64,000 nucleotides of DNA from Micromonospora trifolii. Its GTDB lineage: Bacteria > Actinomycetota > Actinomycetes > Mycobacteriales > Micromonosporaceae. The notes beneath the pieces were generated by a model, which saw nothing but the letters and a program-made list of their open reading frames with translations, was not told where the DNA came from and did not search any database. Of the stretch, positions 1 through 7,329 are shown piece by piece. Both the position numbers and the translations under genes were made by a program. Position 1 is the first letter of the stretch; every line of letters begins with the position of its first letter. The DNA is taken from assembly GCF_022229005.1 (NCBI RefSeq), contig NZ_JAKKFD010000014.1, positions 1 to 64,000 on the forward strand, read 5' to 3'.

Positions 1-246
1 GTCGGCGAGCAGCCGGCCGGCTCCGGCGAGCCCGATGGTGCCGGCGGCCGCCTGCGTCGGGTCGACGTCGGTGAGCGCCTCGCGGAGCGCGGTCAGCAGT
101 TCGGCGGCGGCGCGCTCGGCGCCGTGACTGGTGGGGTTGCCGCCGCCGGCGCGGCCGGTGCCGACGCGTTGCCCGGTGAGGGTGAGGACGGTCGCCCGGG
201 TGGACGTACCGCCGATATCGAGACCCACCACGACGGTGTCGGACAT
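1..246 (-). CDS. BadF/BadG-type sugar kinase (N-acetylglucosamine kinase-like), 3' end outside window
   Basis: The first 82 codons of a minus-strand gene start at ATG 246 and run off the left edge without a stop. The protein opens MSDTVVVGLDIGGTSTRATV, the phosphate-1 loop of the actin-fold ATPase/kinase family (BadF/BadG/BcrA/BcrD, which includes eukaryotic-type GlcNAc kinases). A second glycine-rich strand, AAGTIGLAGAGRL, lies near residue 75. It is divergent from rpiR, a SIS-domain gene and ngcEFG, which fits phosphorylation of imported GlcNAc or chitobiose-derived sugar in the cytoplasm. The substrate is inferred from context. A ROK-like or other ASKHA kinase cannot be excluded from so short a piece. 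Confidence 0.72.
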   Translation of the reverse strand, partial: MSDTVVVGLDIGGTSTRATVLTLTGQRVGTGRAGGGNPTSHGAERAAAELLTALREALTDVDPTQAAAGTIGLAGAGRLLAD

Positions 247-377
247 CGGCACGAGGCTCCTTGCGCGGAACGGCGATCTGGCTTGTTCATGCTGGTCGGC
301 GGGGTCGCGCGGGGCAAGTTGTGGCGGGCGTGGAGGGTTGTGCGGCAGGTAACAGTTTGAAAACTTCGCCCACAGTC

Positions 378-404
378 TTGACACAGAGGGTCGTTCAGTA
401 AGAA
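378..404 (+). promoter_or_regulatory. Putative promoter of rpiR-SIS-ngcEFG operon
   Basis: TTGACA (378-383) is followed after 15 bases by TAAGAA (399-404), about 50 bases before the rpiR ATG at 453. The surrounding 350-440 stretch is unusually AT-rich for this window and holds repeated AACAGTT units (near 351 and 416-430) that could be regulator half-sites. The spacer is short, so the exact -10 box is uncertain. Confidence 0.4.
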
Positions 405-452
405 CTTTTACCACTAACAGTTAACAGTCTTTTCGGAAAGCAGAGGCGTCTC

Positions 453-1406
453 ATGGTTGATCACGAGGTGGACACCGCCGCGGGGACCGCGGTGGTCGAC
501 GCCGACGTGATGGACCGGCGGAGCTCGGCCTCCGACGGGGTGTTGGCCCGGGTGCGCAACGGGCTCGGCGAGTTGACCGGCGCCCTGCGCCGGGTCGCCG
601 AGCACGTGCTCAGCGACCCGGAGGCCGCCGCCCGCTCGACGATCGTCGAGCTGGCCGAGCGCAGCGGCACCTCACCGGCGACCATCACCCGCTTCTGCCG
701 GGCGATGGGCTTCGAGGGATACGCCGACCTGCGGCTGGGCATCGCCTCCGAGACCGGCCGGGCGCGCTCGGCCGGTTGGACCATCGACATCGGACGGGAG
801 ATCCAGCCGAGCGACCCGCTCGGCCGGGTGCTCGACCAGATCATGGCCGCCGACACCCGGGCGATGCACGACACCGCCACCCTGCTCGACCTCACCGAGG
901 TGGAGCGGGCGGCGGTGGCGATCGCCGGTGCCAGCAGGGTGAACATCTTCGGTGCCAGTGGCAGCGCCCTGGTCGGTGAGGAGATGCAGTTCAGCCTGCA
1001 TCGCATCGGTGTGGCGGCGTGGGCGTGGAACGACGTGCACGAGGGGCTGGCCAGCGCCGCGTTGCTGCGATCGGGGGACGTGGCGCTCGGCATCTCGCAC
1101 ACCGGGCAGACCCGGGAGACGATCGAGATGCTCGCGGAGGCGGGCAGCCGGGGCGCCACCACGCTCGCGCTCACCGGCTTCCCTCGCTCGCCGTTGGCCG
1201 AGCTGGCCGACATCGTGTTGCTCACCGCCAGCCAGGCGACCACCTTCCGGCCGGACGCGCTCTCCGCCCGGCACCCCCAACTGGTGGTGCTGGACCTGCT
1301 CTACATCGCCGTCGCCCAACGCACGCACGACCGCGCGCACGCGGCCTTCCGGCGGACAGCGCAGGCCGTCGACGGGCACAAGGCAGCGAAGGGAGCCCAC
1401 TCATGA
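453..1406 (+). CDS. MurR/RpiR family transcriptional regulator
   Basis: A 317-residue protein of normal family length. The N-terminal HTH_6 domain (about residues 25-105) contains STIVELAERSGTSPATITRF, the recognition-helix region of RpiR proteins. The C-terminal SIS domain (about 140-275) carries the sugar-phosphate pocket VNIFGASGSA and a second strand VALGISHTGQT. Family members sense phosphosugars through the SIS domain. The stop codon overlaps the next start (ATGA), so the regulator is translationally coupled to the SIS-domain gene and probably controls the operon and the divergent kinase. The ligand, perhaps a GlcNAc phosphate, is inferred from the NgcEFG neighbours. Confidence 0.9.
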   Translation: MVDHEVDTAAGTAVVDADVMDRRSSASDGVLARVRNGLGELTGALRRVAEHVLSDPEAAARSTIVELAERSGTSPATITRFCRAMGFEGYADLRLGIASETGRARSAGWTIDIGREIQPSDPLGRVLDQIMAADTRAMHDTATLLDLTEVERAAVAIAGASRVNIFGASGSALVGEEMQFSLHRIGVAAWAWNDVHEGLASAALLRSGDVALGISHTGQTRETIEMLAEAGSRGATTLALTGFPRSPLAELADIVLLTASQATTFRPDALSARHPQLVVLDLLYIAVAQRTHDRAHAAFRRTAQAVDGHKAAKGAHS

Positions 1407-2152
1407 TCAGCGCCCAGGGGTACGCGGACGCCGTCCGCCCGGTGCTCGACCGGCTGCTCGACTCGGAGGCCGACGGGATCACCCGGGCCGCCGACCTGAT
1501 CGCCGACAGCCTGCGCGACGGCGGCGTGCTCCAGGCGTTCGGCGCCGGGCACTCGGAGGCGTTCGCCGCCGAGCTGGTCGCCCGGGCCGGCGGGCTGGTC
1601 CCCACCAACCGGCTCTCGGTACGGGACCTGGTGATGCACGGTGACGCCCCGCGTGACGTGCTCGCCGATCCCAAGCTGGAACGTGATCCCTCCATCGCCC
1701 ACCAGATCTACGCGCTCGCGGCGCCCCAGCCGCGCGACGTGTTCGTGGTGGCGTCCCAATCCGGCATCAACGGCTCGGTGGTCGAGCTGGCGGCGCTGGT
1801 CACCGAGCGCGGTCACCCGTTGATCGCGGTCACCTCGGTCGAGCACACCGCGCGGGTCGCCCCACGGCACCCGTCCGGTCACCGGCTCGCCGACCTCGCC
1901 GACGTCGTGCTGGACAATGGCGCGCCGTACGGCGATGCACTGCTGCCGCTCGAGGGCGGCGGCGCGGTCTGTGCGGTCTCCTCGGTCACCACGGCGCTGC
2001 TGGCGCAGTTGCTGACCGCTGAGGTCGTACGACGGTTCCACCAGGCCGGGGAGGTACCCCCTATCTACCTCTCCGCCAACGTCCCCGGCGGGGACGAGCA
2101 CAACCTCGCCCTCGAGTCGCGGTACGCCGGGCGTCTCCGGCGTACCGCCTGA
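1403..2152 (+). CDS. SIS-domain sugar isomerase-like protein (UPF0309/COG4821 type)
   Basis: A 249-residue protein beginning MISAQGYADAVRPVLDRLLD, started at ATG 1403 because this gives a 4-base overlap with rpiR. A helical N-terminus precedes a SIS fold with VLQAFGAGHSEAFAAELVAR (about 33-53) and DVFVVASQSGINGSVVELA (about 112-130), the phosphosugar-binding loops of the UPF0309 family. The catalytic role of this family is not established. Candidates are isomerase, etherase or deaminase-like handling of amino-sugar phosphates. Its place between the RpiR regulator and ngcE points to GlcNAc-derived metabolites. Confidence 0.82.
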   Translation: MISAQGYADAVRPVLDRLLDSEADGITRAADLIADSLRDGGVLQAFGAGHSEAFAAELVARAGGLVPTNRLSVRDLVMHGDAPRDVLADPKLERDPSIAHQIYALAAPQPRDVFVVASQSGINGSVVELAALVTERGHPLIAVTSVEHTARVAPRHPSGHRLADLADVVLDNGAPYGDALLPLEGGGAVCAVSSVTTALLAQLLTAEVVRRFHQAGEVPPIYLSANVPGGDEHNLALESRYAGRLRRTA

Positions 2153-2177
2153 CCCGACACCACAAGGAGAGTCAAAG

Positions 2178-3590
2178 ATGTCGGATTCCCCCGAGAACAT
2201 CGGTGACCTGAGCCGCCGGACCTTGCTGCAGCGCGCCGCGGCGGCTGGTCTGCTCGCCGTTCCGGCCGCGGGCATGTTGAGTGCCTGTGCCGGCAGCGAG
2301 CCGACCAAGTCCGCCGACAGCGGTGCGGCGAAGAGCAAGGACAACCCGTTCGGCGTCAAGGACGGCAGCGCCGTGAAGGTGGTCGTCTTCAACGGCGGTC
2401 TTGGCGACCAGTGGGCCAAGGAGGACAAGGTCCTCTTCAACGCCAAGCACCCGAACATCACTGTCAACATGAGCTCCACCCAGAAGATCAAGACCGAAGA
2501 ACAGCCGAAGATGGCGACCCAGCCGAGTGACCTGGTGATGAACTCGGGCGCCGACATCATGGACCGCAGCACGCTGATCAACGAGGGCGCGATCGAGCCG
2601 CTCGATGACCTGCTCACCGCCCCCGCCTGGGACAGCGAGGGCACCGTCGCCGACTCCCTGCTGCCCGGCACGGTCACCGACGGCACTCAGAACGGCAAGT
2701 TCTACGTGGTGAACGTCGCCTACACCGTCTGGGGCAACTGGTACAACGCGGCGCTGTTCAAGCGTGAGGGCTGGCAGGCGCCGGCGACCTGGGACGACTT
2801 CTTCGCCCTCGCGCCGAAGATCAAGGCCAAGGGCATGGCACCGTACGTGCACGACGCCGCGCACGGCTACTACCCGCGTTGGGCGCTCTTCGCCAGCATC
2901 TGGAAGGCCGTCGGCAAGCAGCCGATCATCGACATCGACAACCTGAAGGACAACGCCTGGAAGGCCGACGGCATCGTCGCGGCGTTGGAGCCGTGGGAGA
3001 AGCTGGTCAAGGACAAGCTGCTCCTGCCGGGCAAGCTGGACCACACCCAGTCGCAGCAGGCCTGGCTCGACGGCAAGGCGGCGTTCATCCAGGTCGGCAC
3101 CTGGCTGAAGAACGAGATGTCGGCGACCATCCCGCCGGGCTTCGAGATGACCCTCTCGGACTACTGGACCAAGCCCGGTGACAAGGCCGCCAAGGACGTC
3201 TTCGCCTCCTCCGGCGAGGGCTTCGTGGTGCCGAGCAAGGCCCCGAACAAGGAGGCCGCGAAGGAGTTCCTGCGGGCCATCCTCTCCAAGGCCGGCTCGG
3301 CGAAGTTCGCCGAGCTGACCAAGTCGCTGGCCTCCACCAAGGGCTCCGGCGACAACGTCCAGGACACGGCCCTGGCCTCGGCCAACACGCTGATGAAGAG
3401 CGGCACGCAGGACCTGATCTCGGTCAAGTTCCCGGACTTCTACGCCGACCTGGACAAGGAGAGCCAGAACCTGGCCGAGGAGCTGATGGCGGGGCGCCTC
3501 ACCGCACAGCAGTTTGTCGACAAGATGCAGGCGGCCGCCGACAAGGTCGCGAAGGACTCCTCCGTCAAGAAGCAGACCCGCACCGCCTGA
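2178..3590 (+). CDS. ngcE: N-acetylglucosamine/chitobiose ABC transporter substrate-binding lipoprotein NgcE
   Basis: A 470-residue binding lipoprotein. The N-terminus has a twin-arginine-like LSRRTLLQRAAAAGLLAVP followed by the lipobox LSAC, so it is exported and anchored to the membrane outer face. After the lipobox comes SKDNPFGVKDGSAVKVVVF, which I recognise as the NgcE-specific start of the mature domain. Cluster B/CUT1-type features include the hinge region YTVWGNWYNAALFKREGW. A good ribosome site (AAGGAGAG) lies just before ATG 2178. The two permeases follow directly. No ATPase is encoded here, as in Streptomyces, where MsiK serves NgcEFG. GlcNAc and diacetylchitobiose are the expected ligands by family resemblance. 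Confidence 0.88.
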   Translation: MSDSPENIGDLSRRTLLQRAAAAGLLAVPAAGMLSACAGSEPTKSADSGAAKSKDNPFGVKDGSAVKVVVFNGGLGDQWAKEDKVLFNAKHPNITVNMSSTQKIKTEEQPKMATQPSDLVMNSGADIMDRSTLINEGAIEPLDDLLTAPAWDSEGTVADSLLPGTVTDGTQNGKFYVVNVAYTVWGNWYNAALFKREGWQAPATWDDFFALAPKIKAKGMAPYVHDAAHGYYPRWALFASIWKAVGKQPIIDIDNLKDNAWKADGIVAALEPWEKLVKDKLLLPGKLDHTQSQQAWLDGKAAFIQVGTWLKNEMSATIPPGFEMTLSDYWTKPGDKAAKDVFASSGEGFVVPSKAPNKEAAKEFLRAILSKAGSAKFAELTKSLASTKGSGDNVQDTALASANTLMKSGTQDLISVKFPDFYADLDKESQNLAEELMAGRLTAQQFVDKMQAAADKVAKDSSVKKQTRTA

Positions 3591-3621
3591 CAGGCCCGAT
3601 CAGCTAGAGAAGTGAGTGACC

Positions 3622-4563
3622 ATGCGGCACGGTGTTGCGCGTTTCGTCACGGGTTTCCTGGCCTTGCCGCTTGGGCTGTACCTCTTTTACGTGGTGTGGC
3701 CCTTCGTGCAGGCGGCGGGATACTCGCTGACCGACTGGGGTGGTTACTCGGACACCCAGAACTTCGTCGGTCTGGACAACTACGTCCGGCTGTTGTCGGA
3801 TGAGTTGATCAGGAAGGCCTTCTGGCACAACGTCTTCTTCCTGATCACCGTGCCGCTGTTCACCATCGCGCTGGCCCTGTTCCTCGCGTTCCTGCTCAAT
3901 GTGGGCGGACGCGAGGACAGGGCCGGCATCCGAGGGGTGTTCGGCTCCGGCATCTACAAGATTATTTTCTTCTTCCCGCAGGTGCTGTCACTGGTGGTCA
4001 TCGCCGTGATGTGGCAGCAGATCTACCGAAGCGACGGTCAGGGCCTGATCAACGGCCTGATGATCAAGATCGGTCTGGTCGACGCGGACAACCCGATCGC
4101 CTTCACCTCCGACCCGGAGCCCTTCCTCGGCGTGCCGGCGGTGCTGTGGTGGCTGCTGGTGATCGCGGTCTGGAGCGGTGCGGGCTTCTACATGGTGCTC
4201 TTCAGCGCGGCCATGCAGTCCATCCCGAAGGACATCTACGAGGCGGCGCTCCTGGACGGGGCCAGCCGCTTCCACACCTTCTTCCGGATCACGTTGCCGC
4301 TGCTGCGGGACACCGTTTCGGTCGCCTGGGTCTACCTGGGCTTCATCGCACTGGACATGTACGCCCTGGTCTTCGTCATGACGCCCAGCCAGGGCGGCCC
4401 GAACCACGCCAGTGAGATCTTCGCGTCGGTGCTGAACTTCACCGCGTTCCAGAAGGGCCAGTTCGGTTACGCCTGCGCGATGGGTGTCGCCTTGGCGATC
4501 TTCACGATCCTGCTCGCCGCGGCGCAGCTCAGGATCACCCGTCGTGAGCGTATCGAGTACTGA
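3622..4563 (+). CDS. ngcF: GlcNAc/chitobiose ABC transporter permease NgcF
   Basis: A 313-residue CUT1-type permease with six predicted membrane helices. It starts MRHGVARFVTGFLALPLGLY, the typical NgcF opening, so ATG 3622 is preferred over the in-frame GTG 3616, which lies almost on the Shine-Dalgarno-like GAGAAG. The cytoplasmic EAA loop reads YEAALLDGASRFHTFFRITL (about residues 209-228), the contact site for a MsiK/UgpC-type ATPase. It lies 31 bases after ngcE and 12 bases before ngcG, in one operon. It forms the inner-membrane channel with NgcG. Confidence 0.88.
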   Translation: MRHGVARFVTGFLALPLGLYLFYVVWPFVQAAGYSLTDWGGYSDTQNFVGLDNYVRLLSDELIRKAFWHNVFFLITVPLFTIALALFLAFLLNVGGREDRAGIRGVFGSGIYKIIFFFPQVLSLVVIAVMWQQIYRSDGQGLINGLMIKIGLVDADNPIAFTSDPEPFLGVPAVLWWLLVIAVWSGAGFYMVLFSAAMQSIPKDIYEAALLDGASRFHTFFRITLPLLRDTVSVAWVYLGFIALDMYALVFVMTPSQGGPNHASEIFASVLNFTAFQKGQFGYACAMGVALAIFTILLAAAQLRITRRERIEY

Positions 4564-4575
4564 GGAGGCTGGACG

Positions 4576-5532
4576 ATGAGCACAGCGACTCACGATGGTC
4601 TGACCCGTCCCGAACAGAGCCCGGGCACGTCACCCGAGGGTGGCGCGGACGGGGGGTCCACCGCGGCCACTGTCGGCGGCAGGTTGTTCAACGGCTTCTC
4701 CCACGTCTTCCTGCTGGTCTGGGCCGTGATGGTGATCTACCCACTGCTGTGGGTGGTGATGTCGGCGCTGAAGACCGACTCGGAGGTCATCCGCCACCCG
4801 CTGTCCCTGATCCCGGCGAAGCTCAACTGGGACAACTTCGCCAGGGCCTGGAGCGCGGGGCACCTCGGCTCGTTCTTCCTCAACACAGTGCTGGTGCTGG
4901 CCGGCAGTGTCACCCTGACCATGCTGCTGGGCTCGATGGCCGCGTACGCGCTGGCCCGCTACGAGTTCCGGGGCAACCGGCTGATCTACTACGTGTTCCT
5001 CTCCGGCCTGACCCTGCCGGTCTACCTGGCCGCGGTGCCGCTGTTCAAGGGCGTCTACAACACCAGCGTCTACCTACCGCTGCTCGGCCCGAACAAGCAC
5101 CTCATGCTGATCCTGGTCTACGTCGCCTGGTCGCTGTCGTTCACTGTCTTCTTCATGCACTCGTTCTTCCGGACGCTGCCCAACACCATCGCCGAGGCGG
5201 CAATGGTGGACGGCGCGTCGCACAGCAGACTGTTCTTCAGCGTCATGCTGCCGATGTCCAAGCCCGGCCTGATCAGCATCGGCATCTTCAACGTGCTGGG
5301 TCAGTGGAACCAGTGGTACCTGCCCACCCTGCTCATGCAGTCGGTGGCGGGTGAGGAGAAGAACCAGGTGATCGCCCAGGGCCTGATCGAACTCTCGGTC
5401 AACCAGGGCTACAAGTCCGACTGGTCCGGCCTCTTCGCCGGGGTGACCATGGCGATGCTCCCGGTGCTCGTGGTCTACATCATCTTCCAGCGGCAGGTGC
5501 AGTCCGGCCTCACCGCGGGCGTCGGCAAGTAA
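4576..5532 (+). CDS. ngcG: GlcNAc/chitobiose ABC transporter permease NgcG
   Basis: A 318-residue carbohydrate permease of the MalG-like branch. A polar, disordered N-terminal 35 residues precede the first helix (VFLLVWAVMVIYPLLWVVMS). The EAA motif is EAAMVDGASHSRLFFSVMLP (about 211-230). The sequence ends with the usual short cytoplasmic tail RQVQSGLTAGVGK. A GAGGAGG ribosome site sits before ATG 4576. It pairs with NgcF and is the last gene of the operon, which ends at a strong hairpin 14 bases later. Confidence 0.88.
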   Translation: MSTATHDGLTRPEQSPGTSPEGGADGGSTAATVGGRLFNGFSHVFLLVWAVMVIYPLLWVVMSALKTDSEVIRHPLSLIPAKLNWDNFARAWSAGHLGSFFLNTVLVLAGSVTLTMLLGSMAAYALARYEFRGNRLIYYVFLSGLTLPVYLAAVPLFKGVYNTSVYLPLLGPNKHLMLILVYVAWSLSFTVFFMHSFFRTLPNTIAEAAMVDGASHSRLFFSVMLPMSKPGLISIGIFNVLGQWNQWYLPTLLMQSVAGEEKNQVIAQGLIELSVNQGYKSDWSGLFAGVTMAMLPVLVVYIIFQRQVQSGLTAGVGK

Positions 5533-5545
5533 GCAGCTCGACCGG

Positions 5546-5575
5546 AAGGGGCACCTCGGCAACGAGGTGCCCCTT
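5546..5575. terminator. Bidirectional terminator hairpin between ngcG and the ABC exporter genes
   Basis: A perfect 13-bp stem, AAGGGGCACCTCG (5546-5558) and its complement (5563-5575), closed by a GCAA tetraloop. It lies between two converging operons. No U-tract follows, as is common for actinobacterial terminators. The stem reaches within 3 bases of the stop of the minus-strand ABC gene. Confidence 0.8.
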
Positions 5576-5577
5576 CG

Positions 5578-7329
5578 TCATCTCGGGTGCTCGTCGACGC
5601 GGGTGTGCCAGGAGCGCCACAGGGCTGCGTACGCCCCGCCGGCCGCTACCAGCTCGTCGTGGCTGCCGATCTCGGTGATCCGACCGTCGGCGAGCACGGC
5701 GACCCGGTCGGCGTCGTGGGCGGTGTTGAGCCGGTGCGCGATCGCGATGACGGTCCGTCCGACCAGCACGGCGGCAAGCGCGCGTTCGGTCCGGCGGGCG
5801 GTGGACGGGTCGAGCGCCGCGGTGGCCTCGTCCAGGATCAGCGTGTGCGGGTCGGCGAGCACCAGCCGGGCCAGCGCGAGCTGTTGGGCCTCGGCCGCAC
5901 CGAGTTGACGGGCCCCGTCGCCGAGCTGGGTGTCCAGGTCGTCGGGCAGCTCCGCGAACCACTCGGCACCCACTGTGAGCAGCGCGGCGCGCATCTGTTC
6001 GTCGGAGGCGTCGGGCGCGGCGAAGGAGAGGTTGTCGCGTACCGAGCCGATGAAGACGTGGTGCTCCTGGGTGACCAGGGCGATCCGGCGGCGTCGCTCG
6101 GCCGGGTCGAGGTCGGTGACCGGGCAGCCGCCGATGCTGACGACGCCCTGGCGCGGCGCGTCGATCCCGGCCAGCAGCCGGGCGAGAGTGGACTTGCCGG
6201 CTCCGGACGGGCCGACGACGGCCAGCCGCTCACCGGGCTGCACCTCCAGGTCGATGCCGTGCAGCACGTCCGGCCCGTCGGAGTAGGAGAACCGGGCGCC
6301 ACTGACGACGAGCCGCTCGCCCCGTGACGAGGCGGTCGTGCCGGGTGCTTCCGGCGGGACCATGCCGACGCCGAGCAGCCGCGCGTACGACGCGAAGCCG
6401 CGTTGCGCCTGCTCGGTCCACTGCAACAGCCGGTCCAACGGGTCGATCGCCTGTTGCAGGTAGAGCGCGGCGGCGACCACGGCGCCGAGCGACACCATGT
6501 CCCGGGAGAGCAGGTAGCCCCCGACGAGCAGGACCATGGCGACCGGCAGCGGATAGCTGGCCTCGACGACCGAGAAGAACACGGTGCGCAGCGCGAGGGT
6601 CGCCCGGCGGGCCCGCCACACCAGAGTGACGCGGGTGGTGCCGTGCCGGATCCGGTCGTCGGTCAGCCGCAGCGCCTCCACGGTGCGCGCGCCCTCGGCG
6701 GTGGTGGTCAGCGTCTCGGTCAGCTCGGCCGCCGCCGCGCCCTCGGTGAGGTACGCGGAGCTGGCCCGGCGCAGGTACCAGCGGGTCACCGCCACGATCG
6801 ACGGGAGCCCGGCCAGCGCGGCCAGCCCGAGCAGCGGGTGCAGCAGGAAGACAGCCCCGAACAGCAACGTCAACTGCACAGTGGCGATGACGATGGTGGG
6901 CACCACGTCCCGGACTGTGGTGCCGACCGTCGACACGTCGACCGAGCTGCGGGTGGCCAGGTCCCCGGAGCCGGCTCGCTCGACGACCGAGACGGGCAGC
7001 CCGAGACTCCGGGAGACGAACTCCTCGCGCAGTTCGGCGACGGCCCGTTCGCCGAAGCGGTGGCCGGCGTACTGGGCGTACCGGGAGAGCAGGGCGCTGA
7101 CCAGGACGCAGCCGGCGATGGCCAGTGCCAGCCGGTCCACAGTGGCCACGTCCGCGCCCGCGGTGACCCGGTCGACGATGGTGCCCAGCAGCCACGGCGG
7201 GGCGAGCCCGGCGACCGCGGCGGCGCCGTGCAGCGCCAGCACGACCCCGACGGCGCGCCGGTGCCGGCTGATCATGTCCCGCAGGGCCCGGCGTACGGTG
7301 CGACGGTCGGCGACCGGCAGCCGGCTCAC
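5578..7329 (-). CDS. ABC exporter half-transporter, ATPase-competent partner with degenerate signature motif
   Basis: A 583-residue fused membrane-ATPase protein. Six helices (about 20-310) precede the nucleotide-binding domain. Walker A GPSGAGKST (about 372), Walker B with catalytic Glu TLILDEATAALD (about 500) and the switch His in IAHRL are intact. The signature loop reads LGAAEAQ instead of LSGGQ (about 478). The start is GTG 7329, whose GTGA overlaps the stop of the upstream exporter gene, so the two are coupled and should form a heterodimer. The partner has the opposite set of defects. Substrate (lipid, peptide or drug) is unknown. Confidence 0.88.
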   Translation of the reverse strand: MSRLPVADRRTVRRALRDMISRHRRAVGVVLALHGAAAVAGLAPPWLLGTIVDRVTAGADVATVDRLALAIAGCVLVSALLSRYAQYAGHRFGERAVAELREEFVSRSLGLPVSVVERAGSGDLATRSSVDVSTVGTTVRDVVPTIVIATVQLTLLFGAVFLLHPLLGLAALAGLPSIVAVTRWYLRRASSAYLTEGAAAAELTETLTTTAEGARTVEALRLTDDRIRHGTTRVTLVWRARRATLALRTVFFSVVEASYPLPVAMVLLVGGYLLSRDMVSLGAVVAAALYLQQAIDPLDRLLQWTEQAQRGFASYARLLGVGMVPPEAPGTTASSRGERLVVSGARFSYSDGPDVLHGIDLEVQPGERLAVVGPSGAGKSTLARLLAGIDAPRQGVVSIGGCPVTDLDPAERRRRIALVTQEHHVFIGSVRDNLSFAAPDASDEQMRAALLTVGAEWFAELPDDLDTQLGDGARQLGAAEAQQLALARLVLADPHTLILDEATAALDPSTARRTERALAAVLVGRTVIAIAHRLNTAHDADRVAVLADGRITEIGSHDELVAAGGAYAALWRSWHTRVDEHPR

